Shown: positions 15,737 to 24,976, numbered from the stretch's first letter. The stretch is 64,000 nucleotides of DNA from VBDM01 sp964430565 (GCA_964430565.1 CAYSFD010000015.1:1-64000); one strand, 5' to 3'. Notes: generated by a model from the letters alone, not told the origin. Translations and numbers: made by a program.

Positions 15737-18700
15737 TCTAGTGTCACCAGCAAATCGCGCGAGCCGACCATGTCACCCGCGCTCACATGCACGGCGGCCA
15801 CGCGGCCGCCGCACGCTGCAATAACTTCGCTTTGCATCTTCATAGCCTCCATCCAGACAATCGGTTGACCTTCTTCCACAAGTTGACCCGCCTGCACACC
15901 AACCCGGACAACTTGGCCGGGCATCGGTGCGCCGATCTCGCCAGGACGGTCGTCGCGCGCTTTCGCTCGCCCGGGCGGTCCAGTTCCCAGGTGCGCGGCG
16001 ACGCCTACGACGCGCAGCTCACCGTCGACCTCGAACAGGACCTGCACGTCGGCTCCGCCATCATGGTGGGTACTGCCGAGCAAGCGCACATGCAGGGCTG
16101 TTGTGCCGTCGCGCTCGATCTCAATTTCCTCGCCCGGCCGCATACCGTGAAAGTAGGCGGCCGTCGGAATACGCCACACTTCGCCGAACCGATCGAGGTG
16201 CGCGCGGTACTCTCGAAACACGTCGGGAAACATCAGATACGAGAGCACATCGAACTCCGTGGCGGCCCCGCCAGCGAGGTGCGCGGCTTCGCGTTCGGCG
16301 GCATCGATGTCGGCGGCGCTCACGTCGGTCCGCGCATCGTTCTTACCGGTCCCGCGCCCCAGCACCTTGCGGCAAAGCGCCGGCGGAAATCCCTCATCGG
16401 GCATACCGAGGTCGCCCCGCAGCAGTGATACGACCGAAGCGGGAAACGATATCTTCTGATCCGGATCGAGCACGTCTTCCGGTGAGAGGTCGCGCATCAC
16501 CATAAAGAGCGCGAGATCCGCGACGATCTTCGATGTCGGGGTGATCTTGACGATGTCCCCGAACAACCGATTCACATCCTGGTAGCGGGAGGCGATCTCC
16601 GGCCAGCGATCGGCAAGGCCGAGGGAGCGCGCCTGCTCGCGCAGATTCGTGTACTGCCCGCCGGGCATCTCGTGGAGAAACACTTCGGATGTTCCAGCGC
16701 GAAGGTCGATCTCGAACGGCGCGTACTGCCGCCGCACGTCATCGAAGTAACGGGACAGGGTGAGCACATGCGCCGGCGCGAGGCGCGGATCCCGCTCCGT
16801 GCCTTCGAGCGCCCGGAGGATCGCGCCGAGCATGGGTTGGGAGGTGATGCCGCTCAGCGCATCGAGCGCGCAGTCGACGGCATCGACCCCCGCTTCCGCA
16901 GCAGCGAGTACCGTCGCGACGCCCAGGCCGCCGGTGTCGTGCCCGTTGAACTGGATCGGGATGCCGACCTCCTCGCGAAGCGCACGCACCAGCGCTGCCG
17001 CGGCGATGGGTCGGCAGATCCCGGCCATGTCCTTGATTGCAAGCACGTCGGCTCCGGCGCGCTCGAGCGCACGGGCGCGCTCGACGTAATAGCGCAGGTT
17101 CCACTTCGGCCGGTCGCTGTCGAACAGGTCGCCGGTGTAGCAAAGCGTGGGTTCGCACAGCCCGCCTGCTTCGATCACCGCGTCCATCGCGCCGCGCATA
17201 TTGTCGACGATGTTGAGCGCATCGAAGATTCGAAAGACGTCGATCCCGGCGCTCACGGCGGCTATCACAAATCGCCGAATCACCGGCTGTGGATAGCGGC
17301 TGTACCCCACGGCGTTGGCGCCCCGCAGCATCATTTGCAGCAGCACGTTGGGGACGGCCGCTCTGATGCGCTGGACGCGATGCCAGGGATCCTCTCTCAG
17401 ATATCGCAGCATGACGTCGAACGTTGCGCCGCCCCAGCATTCGATCGACAGCAGCTCCGGCAACAGGCCCGCGTAGTGGGGCATTGCCGCCACGATGTCA
17501 TGTGTCCGCAGCCGTGTGGCGAGCAGCGATTGTTGGGCTTCGCGCACTGTCGTATCGGTAATGAGGAGCCGGTGCTCGTCTCGCATCCAACGAGAGAACT
17601 GCTTGGGCCCGAGCGACTGCAGCAACTGCCGGGTGCCCGGCGCGGCAGCCGCATCGTCGGGCAAGCACGGCAGCGTCGCCCGCGTCGCCGCCGGGGCGGC
17701 CGAAGCGCGCCCGCGAAGATCCGGGTGGCGGTGGACGATGACCTCGGCGAGGAATGCGAGCGGGCGATCCTCCATCGCGGCACGGGTCGCCGAGGAGTCT
17801 GGCCGGTGGCGGAGTTCATCCACCCACGTGGTGTGCACGGTGGAGTGCAGGAACGCAGGTTCGGAGAGGACTTGGCGCAAGAATCCGATGTTGGTTTCGA
17901 TGCCGCCGATGCGCGTTTCATCCAGCGCGCGGCGCATTCTTTCGGCGGCCTCGTTGCGATCGGCGCCGCGTACGATGATCTTGGCGAGCAGGGAGTCGAA
18001 GGCCGGGGAGACCACGGCACCTGGCCACACGGACGCGCCGTCCACGCGCACGCCGGGTCCCGCGGGCAGTGCAGCGTGGGTGATGCGGCCATGCGAAGGG
18101 GCGAAGCCGGCGGCTGGCGACTCGGCCGTGACCCGACATTGAATAGCGAAGCCTGTCATTCGAATCGAAGACTGTCCTGGCACTCCAGAGGCTTCAGATC
18201 CGAGCGCAGCGCCCTCCGCGATGCGGATTTGCGCGCGAACAATATCGAGTCCGGTGATTTCCTCGGTGACCGTGTGCTCGACCTGAATGCGCGGGTTCAC
18301 CTCGATGAAGTAGACCGCACGGGTCTCCGGGTTGACCAAGAATTCAACCGTGCCCGCGCCGGCGTAACCGCATTCCTTGCCGATTCGCACGGCCATCGCG
18401 CAGAGGTCGTGGCGTTCACCCTCGGACAGCCAGGGAGCAGGGGCCTGTTCGACAATCTTCTGATGCCGTCGCTGGACAGTGCAGTCTCGCTCATAGAGAT
18501 GGACGATGTTGCCGTGCATGTCGCCAAGGATCTGCACTTCGACGTGACGCGCGCCACTCAACAGCTTTTCGAGATAGACCTCGCCGTTGCCGAACGCTGC
18601 ATGTGCTTCGCGTCGTGCCGCATCGACCATCGTGGCCGCCTCGGCGATCGAGGCAATACGCCGCATCCCTCGACCGCCGCCGCCCCAAGCCGCTTTGACG

Positions 18701-19173
18701 AGTATCGGCAAGCCCAAGGTTTCGACCGCGCCCGCAGCGGTTTCCGGTTCGACATCGCGCGTGCCAGGCAATACAGGCAGGCCGGCTCGCTGCGCGAGCG
18801 CTCGCGCAGCCACCTTGTTGCCGAGCAGACGCAGGGTCTCCGGTCGAGGCCCGATGAAGACAATGCCGGCTGTCTCGCAGGCCTCCGCCAGGGACGGGTT
18901 CTCCGAGAGGAATCCGTACCCCGGATGGACCGCGTCGGCGCCGGTCGCCCGGGCTACGCGGAGCAGCTCGTCGATGTCGAGATAGGCGTCGACCGGGCGG
19001 CCTCCCCGACCGATTCTATGGCTCTCGTCGGCGGCCTGGACGTGGCGCGAGAACCGGTCTTCAGTGGCATACACGGCAATCGTCCCGATGCCGAGGTCGC
19101 GCGCCGCGCGGAAGACGCGCAACGCGATCTCGCCGCGATTGGCGACAAGAAGTCGCTTGATGGGCCGTTGCAC
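15733..19173 (-). CDS. pyc: Pyruvate carboxylase
   Basis: A 1146-residue single-chain biotin enzyme. The N-terminal biotin carboxylase starts IKRLLVANRGEIALRVFRAA and has KAAWGGGGRGMR (ATP-grasp) and FIEVNPRIQVEHTVTEE. The carboxyltransferase domain follows from about residue 530 with DTTVREAQQSLLATRLRT, the catalytic Lys in AIKDMAGIC and the metal-binding QFNGHDTGG. The BCCP domain ends the protein with biotinylation Lys1112 in EAMKMQ. It carboxylates pyruvate to oxaloacetate with bicarbonate and ATP in the cytosol. The canonical DTTFRDAHQ is changed to DTTVREAQQ, a moderate divergence. It heads a four-gene operon with an ABC importer, an uncommon partnership. Confidence 0.93.
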   Translation of the reverse strand: MQRPIKRLLVANRGEIALRVFRAARDLGIGTIAVYATEDRFSRHVQAADESHRIGRGGRPVDAYLDIDELLRVARATGADAVHPGYGFLSENPSLAEACETAGIVFIGPRPETLRLLGNKVAARALAQRAGLPVLPGTRDVEPETAAGAVETLGLPILVKAAWGGGGRGMRRIASIAEAATMVDAARREAHAAFGNGEVYLEKLLSGARHVEVQILGDMHGNIVHLYERDCTVQRRHQKIVEQAPAPWLSEGERHDLCAMAVRIGKECGYAGAGTVEFLVNPETRAVYFIEVNPRIQVEHTVTEEITGLDIVRAQIRIAEGAALGSEASGVPGQSSIRMTGFAIQCRVTAESPAAGFAPSHGRITHAALPAGPGVRVDGASVWPGAVVSPAFDSLLAKIIVRGADRNEAAERMRRALDETRIGGIETNIGFLRQVLSEPAFLHSTVHTTWVDELRHRPDSSATRAAMEDRPLAFLAEVIVHRHPDLRGRASAAPAATRATLPCLPDDAAAAPGTRQLLQSLGPKQFSRWMRDEHRLLITDTTVREAQQSLLATRLRTHDIVAAMPHYAGLLPELLSIECWGGATFDVMLRYLREDPWHRVQRIRAAVPNVLLQMMLRGANAVGYSRYPQPVIRRFVIAAVSAGIDVFRIFDALNIVDNMRGAMDAVIEAGGLCEPTLCYTGDLFDSDRPKWNLRYYVERARALERAGADVLAIKDMAGICRPIAAAALVRALREEVGIPIQFNGHDTGGLGVATVLAAAEAGVDAVDCALDALSGITSQPMLGAILRALEGTERDPRLAPAHVLTLSRYFDDVRRQYAPFEIDLRAGTSEVFLHEMPGGQYTNLREQARSLGLADRWPEIASRYQDVNRLFGDIVKITPTSKIVADLALFMVMRDLSPEDVLDPDQKISFPASVVSLLRGDLGMPDEGFPPALCRKVLGRGTGKNDARTDVSAADIDAAEREAAHLAGGAATEFDVLSYLMFPDVFREYRAHLDRFGEVWRIPTAAYFHGMRPGEEIEIERDGTTALHVRLLGSTHHDGGADVQVLFEVDGELRVVGVAAHLGTGPPGRAKARDDRPGEIGAPMPGQVVRVGVQAGQLVEEGQPIVWMEAMKMQSEVIAACGGRVAAVHVSAGDMVGSRDLLVTLE

Positions 19174-19546
19174 TAGCAGGTGGTGTTTTGGCGCTCAGGA
19201 ATGGGGGTATTGAAACGTTTGAGTCGTGCGAGGGAGGTAAAGGCCACGCATTTGCAGAACCAACCCTTCGTGAAAGTCAGCGGCATGCTGAAAAAATCAC
19301 GATAGCGATTTATCGTAGAGACTGTCTGTAGGGGATACCCGACAATTCGCGTCAGGTTTTCCCTAGCTAATGGCAGTGCCTCGGGAGTCTCATTTACGTA
19401 TTTCCTTCAAAGTGCACCCTCCGGGACAGGTTCAAGCATCGAATTGCAGCGCGCAGGCGGGCCCTCCAGGCTTCGTGGCCGAATTGATTCGCCTAAGGCT
19501 TCGATATGCTAGAGTTTTGCCTCCTTCCCTCCAATGGCAAGAAACG
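19174..19546. other. Divergent intergenic region with an operator-like palindrome and repeat fragment
   Basis: This 373-bp gap separates pyc from the YqhA-like gene. ACGATA-GCGATT-TATCGT at 19299-19316 is a perfect 6-bp inverted repeat that could be an operator. A degenerate partial copy of the structured repeat lies at about 19412-19497 (GTGCACCCTCCGGGACAGGT conserved, later half diverged). No gene is supported within it. Confidence 0.5.
19412..19497. repeat. Structured dispersed repeat, copy 4 (partial, diverged)
   Basis: It begins at the conserved GTGCACCCTCCGGGACAGGT block and ends at GAATTGATTCGCCTA, matching the 3' half of copies 1 and 2 but lacking the whole first stem. The second stem has drifted (GCGCAGGCGGGCCC in the hairpin region). 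Confidence 0.7.
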
Positions 19547-20152
19547 ATGAAATCCCCCAACGAAGCCCGCGCCCTCCGGCCGCTTCCCGCCTTCATTTTC
19601 GCCAGCCGCTGGCTGCAGCTGCCCCTCTACCTGGGACTGATCGTCGCGCAAGGGATCTACGTCTGGCTGTTCTGGCAGGAGCTCTACTACCTGGTGCTCG
19701 CGGCCTTCGGCAACATCGAGGCGCTCGGGCATGTCCTCGACGCCGTCAGCGTGGAGGGAGTCGAGAGGCCCACCAAACTCAACGAGACCGTGATCATGCT
19801 GGTGGTGCTGGGCCTCATCGACGTGGTCATGATCTCCAACCTGCTCATCATGGTGATCGTCGGCGGCTACGAGACCTTCGTCTCGCGCCTGGGCCTCGAA
19901 AGCCATCCCGACCAGCCGGAGTGGCTGTCCCACGTGAACGCTTCGGTCCTCAAGGTGAAGCTGGCCACGGCGATCATCGGCATCTCCTCGATTCACCTGC
20001 TGAAGACCTTCATCAACGCGGCGGCGTACGACGAGAAGACGATCATCGCCCAGACCGCGATCCACATCACCTTCCTGCTCTCTGCCATAGCCATCGCCGC
20101 GAGCGATCGCATCATGCCGGTGGCCCCGGCAAGGCACGCCGAGCACGCATGA
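19547..20152 (+). CDS. UPF0114 (YqhA) family membrane protein
   Basis: A 201-residue protein with four hydrophobic helices. SRWLQLPLYLGLIVAQGIYV at the start, LIDVVMISNLLIMVIVGGYE in the middle and KVKLATAIIGISSIHLLKTF near the end are hallmark motifs of UPF0114. Start ATG 19547 is used; the longer frame back to 19370 runs through the repeat fragment and is not part of the protein. In many betaproteobacteria this gene precedes class I fumarase, and here its TGA overlaps the ATG of a fumarase stub. Function unknown. Confidence 0.88.
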   Translation: MKSPNEARALRPLPAFIFASRWLQLPLYLGLIVAQGIYVWLFWQELYYLVLAAFGNIEALGHVLDAVSVEGVERPTKLNETVIMLVVLGLIDVVMISNLLIMVIVGGYETFVSRLGLESHPDQPEWLSHVNASVLKVKLATAIIGISSIHLLKTFINAAAYDEKTIIAQTAIHITFLLSAIAIAASDRIMPVAPARHAEHA

Positions 20153-20265
20153 CAGTCGTCAGGAAGGCCGACCTGATCCAGAGCGTCGCCGACGCCCCGC
20201 AGCTTGCCGCAGGGGACTTCATGTTGTTTTCGTCCCAGCGTTGCAGTATCCTGACTTCGCAATAA
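20149..20265 (+). pseudogene. Class I fumarate hydratase, N-terminal stub
   Basis: The ATG at 20149 overlaps the YqhA stop (ATGA). The first 18 residues, MTVVRKADLIQSVADAPQ, match the conserved N-terminus of class I fumarases (typically RxEDLIxSVADALQ). After this the sequence changes (LAAGDFMLF and so on) and stops at 20265, leaving 38 residues in place of about 505. The iron-sulfur cluster ligands and active site are gone. The identification rests on the short N-terminal match and on the known YqhA-fumarase gene order. Confidence 0.62.
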
Positions 20266-20271
20266 GGGACC

Positions 20272-21213
20272 ATGTCTAAGACTTCGCAGAACACCGTGCT
20301 CCAGAAGACCCTCGGCAGGATTCTCGGATGTGCGTTGTTGTCATACGGCAGCACTGCCTTGGCGTTTACGCTCCTCCAGCTGCCGGAGGAACTCACCCCG
20401 AGCACCACCATCACCAACTCGTTCACCCTCCAGGCGCAGGTCCAGCCGATCGCGGGGACCATCAGGTCGCAGATATTCGGTCTTCGGCGCGCGGGAAGCT
20501 CCAAACAAGTGACACAAGTCGGCGGCCTGAAGCTGGCGGCCAACGAGCATTCGGGCAACAGGAGCGATGTCAATTACCTTGCGGCCGCCGGTGACCCATC
20601 CGGCGTAGGGGGCGGAAGCGGCGGCGGCAATAGCCAAAGCCTGTGGATCAGCTCCACTATCGACTCGCTCGAAAACACTTTCTTCCGGACCGCCTTCTAC
20701 GGCGCGACCCAGAACGTTCTCGTCGGCTATGACTTCACGCGGTCGGACAAATACGTCCTGGGCATTTCAGGCGGCTACGAAGGCAGCAATTACGTTACCA
20801 AATTCAATTCCGGAAACGAAAAGACGGGCGGGTACAACGTCAATCCCTATGCCGCCTGGCTGATATCCGACGCATGGAGCCTGGACCTGATCGCGGGGTA
20901 CGGCAAGTTCAGCACCGATCAGTCGAGGACGGTGGCGATCGGGTTGCTGACTTCGGCCGCCGTGGACAGCGATTTCTCGTCGAAGCGCAGCTTCGCATCG
21001 ACGAACCTCACCAATATCTCGGGCTGGGGCAACTGGAAGCTGACCAGCTCGTTGGGTTACCTCTGGTCGAAGCGCGACCAGGACGCCTATACGGAAAACG
21101 GGGTAACCGGCAGCGCGGTACCCGAATCGAAGCAGACCTCCAAGCAATGGAATCTGCTGGAGGAGGTCGCCTATGGCCGCGGCAATTCGGAAACCTTCTT
21201 CGGCGCACGGTAA
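20272..21213 (+). pseudogene. Autotransporter-type outer-membrane protein, C-terminally truncated
   Basis: A 313-residue frame with a signal peptide (ending STALA), a short Gly/Ser-rich linker near residue 115 and a beta-rich region with alternating aromatic strands (for example NPYAAWLISDAWSLDLIAGYG), as in the autotransporter beta-barrel. A full barrel needs about 250-280 residues and ends in Phe or Trp; here only about 185 residues are present and the frame ends FFGAR. The 3' end meets the opposing spermidine-synthase-like gene, which is truncated at the same point. It probably cannot fold into a complete barrel. Confidence 0.65.
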
Positions 21214-22331
21214 ATCAGCGAGCGATACGCATCCGAGAACACCAGGTCGTAACGCTCCGCCGTGTCGTGCAGGAACCGGCGCCCGTCGATCACGTGATTT
21301 CTCAGTCTTGCGTCGTCGGGGAGTGCGAAATGGCGCATCGCCAGTGAATGCAGCGACGGATCGATCTCCGCCACATCCACGAGCGCTCGCGGGGAGTCGT
21401 GCAGAATGGACCTGGGCACGCTGTATGCGCCGCCGCCGATCGCCAGGGCGGTCTTCAGTTCGGGAGTGAACAGGCGGTACAGGTCGAAGTACTTGGTGTA
21501 GTCAAATGCCATGCTGCCATCATCCAGGTACAAGCCGCCGCTGACATTGCGGTCCTGCAGCAGGATTCGAGCGGTGCGGTTGCGATGAGGAATATCGCGG
21601 ATCACGATCCTTTCGTACAGACCGTCCGCGGCGAATACCGCGCTGCGGTCATCCGCCACCGCGATCTGCCGCAGGGCAGCGCCGGAGATCAGGCCCAGGA
21701 GCGCAAGGCCGAGGGGAAGGGCTGTCGGCAGCTTTCGCGTCAGCAGAAGCCCGACGGCGCCAAGCAGCACCAGGCCCAACCCGACGCCGACGATGATGTT
21801 GCCGATGCCCCAATGCGGGATCAACAGGAAGCCCGTGCCCAGGCTGCCCGCAATGCTGCCCAGTGTCGACCAGAAAAACACCAGCCCCGATGCATTGCCG
21901 ACGCCCCTGTCGGCCTCGCGCGCGTGCAGGAGCGTGATCGCGTACGGCGACAGCGTCGCCAGGAACAGGGCGGGCAGGAAAAACATCAGGAAAGATACGA
22001 TCAACGGGCCATTGATCAGGGATAGCTTGTAAGCTATGCCCGGTAACAGGACTGCATTTAAGAATTGCAACAACAGGACCGAGAAACCCGCGATGACGAT
22101 CAAGGAAAAAAACCACACTGCCGACGGTCTGCGGTCCGCCAGCAAACCGCCGAGGTAGTAGCCAAGGCCCAGCGCAGCTAGGATAATGCCGATGACGCTC
22201 GATATCGTAAAAATGGAATTGCCGAAAAAAGGCGCCAGCATTCGTATGGCAGTGATCTCGATGATGAGGACGGCCATGCCAGCCAGCGTAACGGACAGCA
22301 AGAGGCCGAATCTGTGACTGCGAGCGCTCAT
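21171..22331 (-). pseudogene. Fused MFS-like/spermidine synthase-like protein, C-terminally truncated
   Basis: A 386-residue frame. Residues 1-210 form 6-7 helices, beginning LSVTLAGMAVLIIEITAIRM, and belong to the membrane module of fused spermidine synthase-like proteins. The soluble part then has the SpeE-type Rossmann motifs TALAIGGGAYSVPRSIL, VDVAEIDPSLHSLA and YDLVFSDAYRS. Just after this Asp-Ala-Tyr motif, about 100 residues of the family are missing; the frame reads through sequence antisense to the autotransporter fragment and stops at 21171. It is thus a truncated gene, although the SAM-fold core is largely present. Aminopropyltransferase activity is not assured for this membrane-fused family. 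Confidence 0.75.
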
Positions 22332-22420
22332 CGGCGGAGTGTCGGGGGCTGCTTGCGCAAAGTCAATCGCCGCAGCTGGATCCGTCGATGACGCGAGGAA
22401 TTTTGTCGAGGAGACACAAA

Positions 22421-23152
22421 ATGAAACTCCACTCTGTCGGCATGAGCCTGATTGCTCTGGGTCTGTTGTTGGCGGCGGCGGTCGCCGAAGCCCAGACTCC
22501 CCCCGTCGGGCGCGCGTCGCGGATCACGGGCGACCAGTTGAGCAGCGCGCAGGCGCAGGGCGGCCCCGTACGGAAGCTGGCGGAGGGAGATCCGGTCTTT
22601 GCAGGAGAGCGCATCCGCACCGGCGCCGGGACGGTCTTGCAGATCGAGTTCACGGATAAGTCCCGCTTCGTCCTGGGGCCCGATGCCGAATTCGAAGTGG
22701 GGCGATACAGCTATGCGTCTGGCGGCGCCGATGAAGACGCGTTTCACTCCCGGATCATCAAGGGCGCATTTCGCTTCGCCACCGGGCTTATTGCTCGCTC
22801 GCAAGGGAAAAACATGAAGGTCAGCGTCAGCGTCAGCGTCGCCACGATCGGCATTCGCGGCACACAAGTCGAAGGCGAAGTGACCGAGCGGCAGGAGAAG
22901 GACGGGCAAACGGTGGATGCGTCCGCCAAAGTGGCGCTGCTGGAGCCGGAAGGATCGGACGCCGGTAGCGCCATCATCGTGGAGAATAAGTTCGGCAGCG
23001 TGGTCATCGACAAGCCCGGCTACGGCACCGAGATTCCGGACGAGAAAAGCCCGCCTTCTCCGGTGAAGAGGATGCAGCTGCGCACCATCGACAACCTGCT
23101 GCGCGCGATTCGTTCGCCAGCGCGAACGGGCGGTCCGGCCCGGAGGCCTTAG
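22421..23152 (+). CDS. FecR domain exported protein
   Basis: A 243-residue protein with a signal peptide (MKLHSVGMSLIALGLLLAAA, cleaved near AEAQ) and a FecR-type beta domain: GDPVFAGERIRTGAGTVLQI, FTDKSRFVLGPDAEFEV and SVATIGIRGTQVEGE are the diagnostic turns. The start is supported by an AGGAGA-like site (22406-22413) 8 nt ahead. A short (GTCAGC)n run encodes KVSVSVSVAT. This class of single-domain secreted FecR proteins is often found with outer-membrane proteins or adenylate cyclases. Here it lies 90 bp from the divergent truncated spermidine-synthase-like gene. Role unknown. Confidence 0.82.
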   Translation: MKLHSVGMSLIALGLLLAAAVAEAQTPPVGRASRITGDQLSSAQAQGGPVRKLAEGDPVFAGERIRTGAGTVLQIEFTDKSRFVLGPDAEFEVGRYSYASGGADEDAFHSRIIKGAFRFATGLIARSQGKNMKVSVSVSVATIGIRGTQVEGEVTERQEKDGQTVDASAKVALLEPEGSDAGSAIIVENKFGSVVIDKPGYGTEIPDEKSPPSPVKRMQLRTIDNLLRAIRSPARTGGPARRP

Positions 23153-23170
23153 CGGGCGGGACCTACGCGT

Positions 23171-23283
23171 CGGCGGGCCCTTCAGACTTCACCGCCGGAT
23201 TGATTCGCCTATCCCTTCCCTTATCCCTTGCGGAGTGCCGGCTGGCCGTTCCGACTTCGTGGTCGGATTGATTCGCTTATCCC
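23171..23283. repeat. Structured dispersed repeat, copy 5 (two partial tandem units)
   Basis: Two fragments of the repeat's 3' end lie side by side: about 23171-23217 and 23229-23283, each ending GGATTGATTCGC(C/T)TATCCC. In the second fragment the stem reads GGAGTG with CGTTCC against GGAGCG with CGCTCC in copies 1 and 2. Both changes leave wobble pairs, suggesting selection for the folded form. Confidence 0.75.
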
Positions 23284-23511
23284 ACGAGGCCAGCGTCGGG
23301 GGCCAGAAGTTCTCTTACAAGCCGAAGAAGTAACTTCCGGCAGCGATATATTGCATCTTGGCGGGCCGTCTGCCACATTCACGCAATGTGAGCGCTAGGC
23401 CGCCCGCAGCCACGCCTCGCAGGGGAGTACGATAAGGGAAATATCGCGTACAAATCCCCTTGGGGACGCGAACTTGATGCGGGTTTTTCCCCGCTTGCCC
23501 CGCACTCTACG

Positions 23512-24783
23512 GTGACCTCTCCTTTGCCCAATGCGCGCGCAGCCGCCCTTGCCCCTTTCGGCGTGCGCAGCTTCCGCTTCCAGTGGCCGGCCGATCTCGC
23601 CACGTCGTGGGCCTTCGAGATGGAGGCGCTGATTCTGGGCTGGTACGTGCTCACGACGACGGGCTCGGTGCAGCAGCTGGTCATCTTCGGCGCGCTGGCA
23701 TGGCTGGGGTCCCTGTTTTCGCCGTTCTTCGGCGTCGTGGGAGACCGCGTCGGCCACCGCACGCTGCTGTGCGTCACGCGCGGCATCTACGCGCTGCTGG
23801 CAGCCGTCCTGGCGGGGCTGATCTTGAGCGGGGCGCTCGCGCCATGGCACGTGTTCGCGATAGCGGCGACCGCCGGGCTGCTGCGCCCCTCGGACATGGT
23901 GATGCGGCACGCGCTGGTGGGGCAGACGATGCGCCCCGACATGCTTCTGGGCGCCCTCGGAATATCGAGGACTACCTCCGACACGGCGCGGATAGCGGGC
24001 GCGCTCGCCGGCACGGGCGGCGTGGCGCTGATTGGCATGGGCCCGGCGTACGTGGTGGTCACGGCGATGTACGTCGGCGCATTCGCGCTGTCGCTCGGCG
24101 TCGCCGGCTCGCCGCATCGCGCGCCGCCGGGAGCGCCGGGCAGCCCCGAGGCGCACCCGGCAGTCGGCCTCATGCATACTTTCCGCTACGTGTGGAACAA
24201 GCCCGATCTTCTCGGCGCGTTCTGCCTGGCTTTCCTCGTCAATCTGCTTGCTTTTCCGTTTTTCCTCGGACTCCTCCCTTATGTGGCGAAGGACGTCTAT
24301 GCGATCGGCCAGTCCGGGCTGGGCTACCTCGCCGCATCGTTCGCCTCGGGCGCCCTGGCGGGTTCGCTCGTGGTGGGGGCGAACCGGCTGCCGCTGCGCC
24401 CTGCGCGCGCCATGCTCGCCGGCGGCGCGGCCTGGTTTGCGGCGATCCTGCTGCTCGGACAAACTCGGACGATGGCGGCGGGGCTCGCTCCGCTCTTCCT
24501 TGCGGGTTTCGCTCAGAGCTTCTGCCTTACGCCTCTGGCTGCGGTGATGTTGCGCGCGTCCGAGGAGCGGATGCGCGGCCGCGTGATGGGGGTGCGCATG
24601 CTCGCCATCTGGGGACTGCCGCTGGGACTGCTCGCGGCGGGACCGATCATTGGGCGCTTCGGCTTCGCCGCGACCGCTCTGTTGTACGCCGGCCTCGGTT
24701 TGGCGGCGATGCTCGCGATCGGCTACCGCTGGCGCCACGCGCTGTGGCGCCGCTCGGCGGCGGCCAACGCGCGCATGTGGTAG
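23512..24783 (+). CDS. MFS transporter (enterobactin exporter-like group)
   Basis: A 423-residue protein with about twelve helices. The A-motif lies in GVVGDRVGHRTLL after helix 2, and the second half has KDVYAIGQSGLGYLAASFASGA and SEERMRGRVMGVRMLAIWG, as in the EntS-like/DHA3 branch of MFS. It starts with GTG at 23512, 17 residues before the first aromatic membrane segment. The 359-bp region before it holds only repeat fragments. It is a single gene with no operon partner and unknown substrate. Confidence 0.85.
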   Translation: MTSPLPNARAAALAPFGVRSFRFQWPADLATSWAFEMEALILGWYVLTTTGSVQQLVIFGALAWLGSLFSPFFGVVGDRVGHRTLLCVTRGIYALLAAVLAGLILSGALAPWHVFAIAATAGLLRPSDMVMRHALVGQTMRPDMLLGALGISRTTSDTARIAGALAGTGGVALIGMGPAYVVVTAMYVGAFALSLGVAGSPHRAPPGAPGSPEAHPAVGLMHTFRYVWNKPDLLGAFCLAFLVNLLAFPFFLGLLPYVAKDVYAIGQSGLGYLAASFASGALAGSLVVGANRLPLRPARAMLAGGAAWFAAILLLGQTRTMAAGLAPLFLAGFAQSFCLTPLAAVMLRASEERMRGRVMGVRMLAIWGLPLGLLAAGPIIGRFGFAATALLYAGLGLAAMLAIGYRWRHALWRRSAAANARMW

Positions 24784-24794
24784 CGCACGCATGA

Positions 24795-24910
24795 TTTACC
24801 CCTAAACTCGCTCCGATCGCCCCCGCCGGGGTGCGCAGGGGGAGCGAAATCAACTAGACCGATGTGCACCCTCCGGGACAGGTTCAAGTACCTGATTGCG
24901 GAGCGCCGGC
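24795..24910. repeat. Structured dispersed repeat, copy 3 (3'-truncated)
   Basis: It matches the first ~115 bp of copies 1 and 2, including the complete first stem (TCGCTCC/GGAGCGA) and the GTGCACCCTCCGGGACAG block, but stops after GGAGCGCCGGC. The very next base begins the DUF423-MaoC duplicated block at the position equivalent to the MNT start codon of locus A. Confidence 0.85.
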
Positions 24911-24976
24911 ATGCGGCCAGGTTTACTCCGGTTCAAATCAGCGCGGTGCAGGCGTCAACGGAGCCGCGATTCCTCG

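Noticed and set aside
16672..19176. 834-codon plus-strand frame opposite pyruvate carboxylase
   Set aside because: It is the antisense shadow of a high-GC gene with strong third-position bias; the minus strand has all biotin carboxylase, carboxyltransferase and BCCP motifs.
20820..22830. Possible CRISPR-like short repeats (GTCAGC run at about 22818-22838)
   Set aside because: It is a short in-frame hexamer run inside the FecR gene with no spacers.
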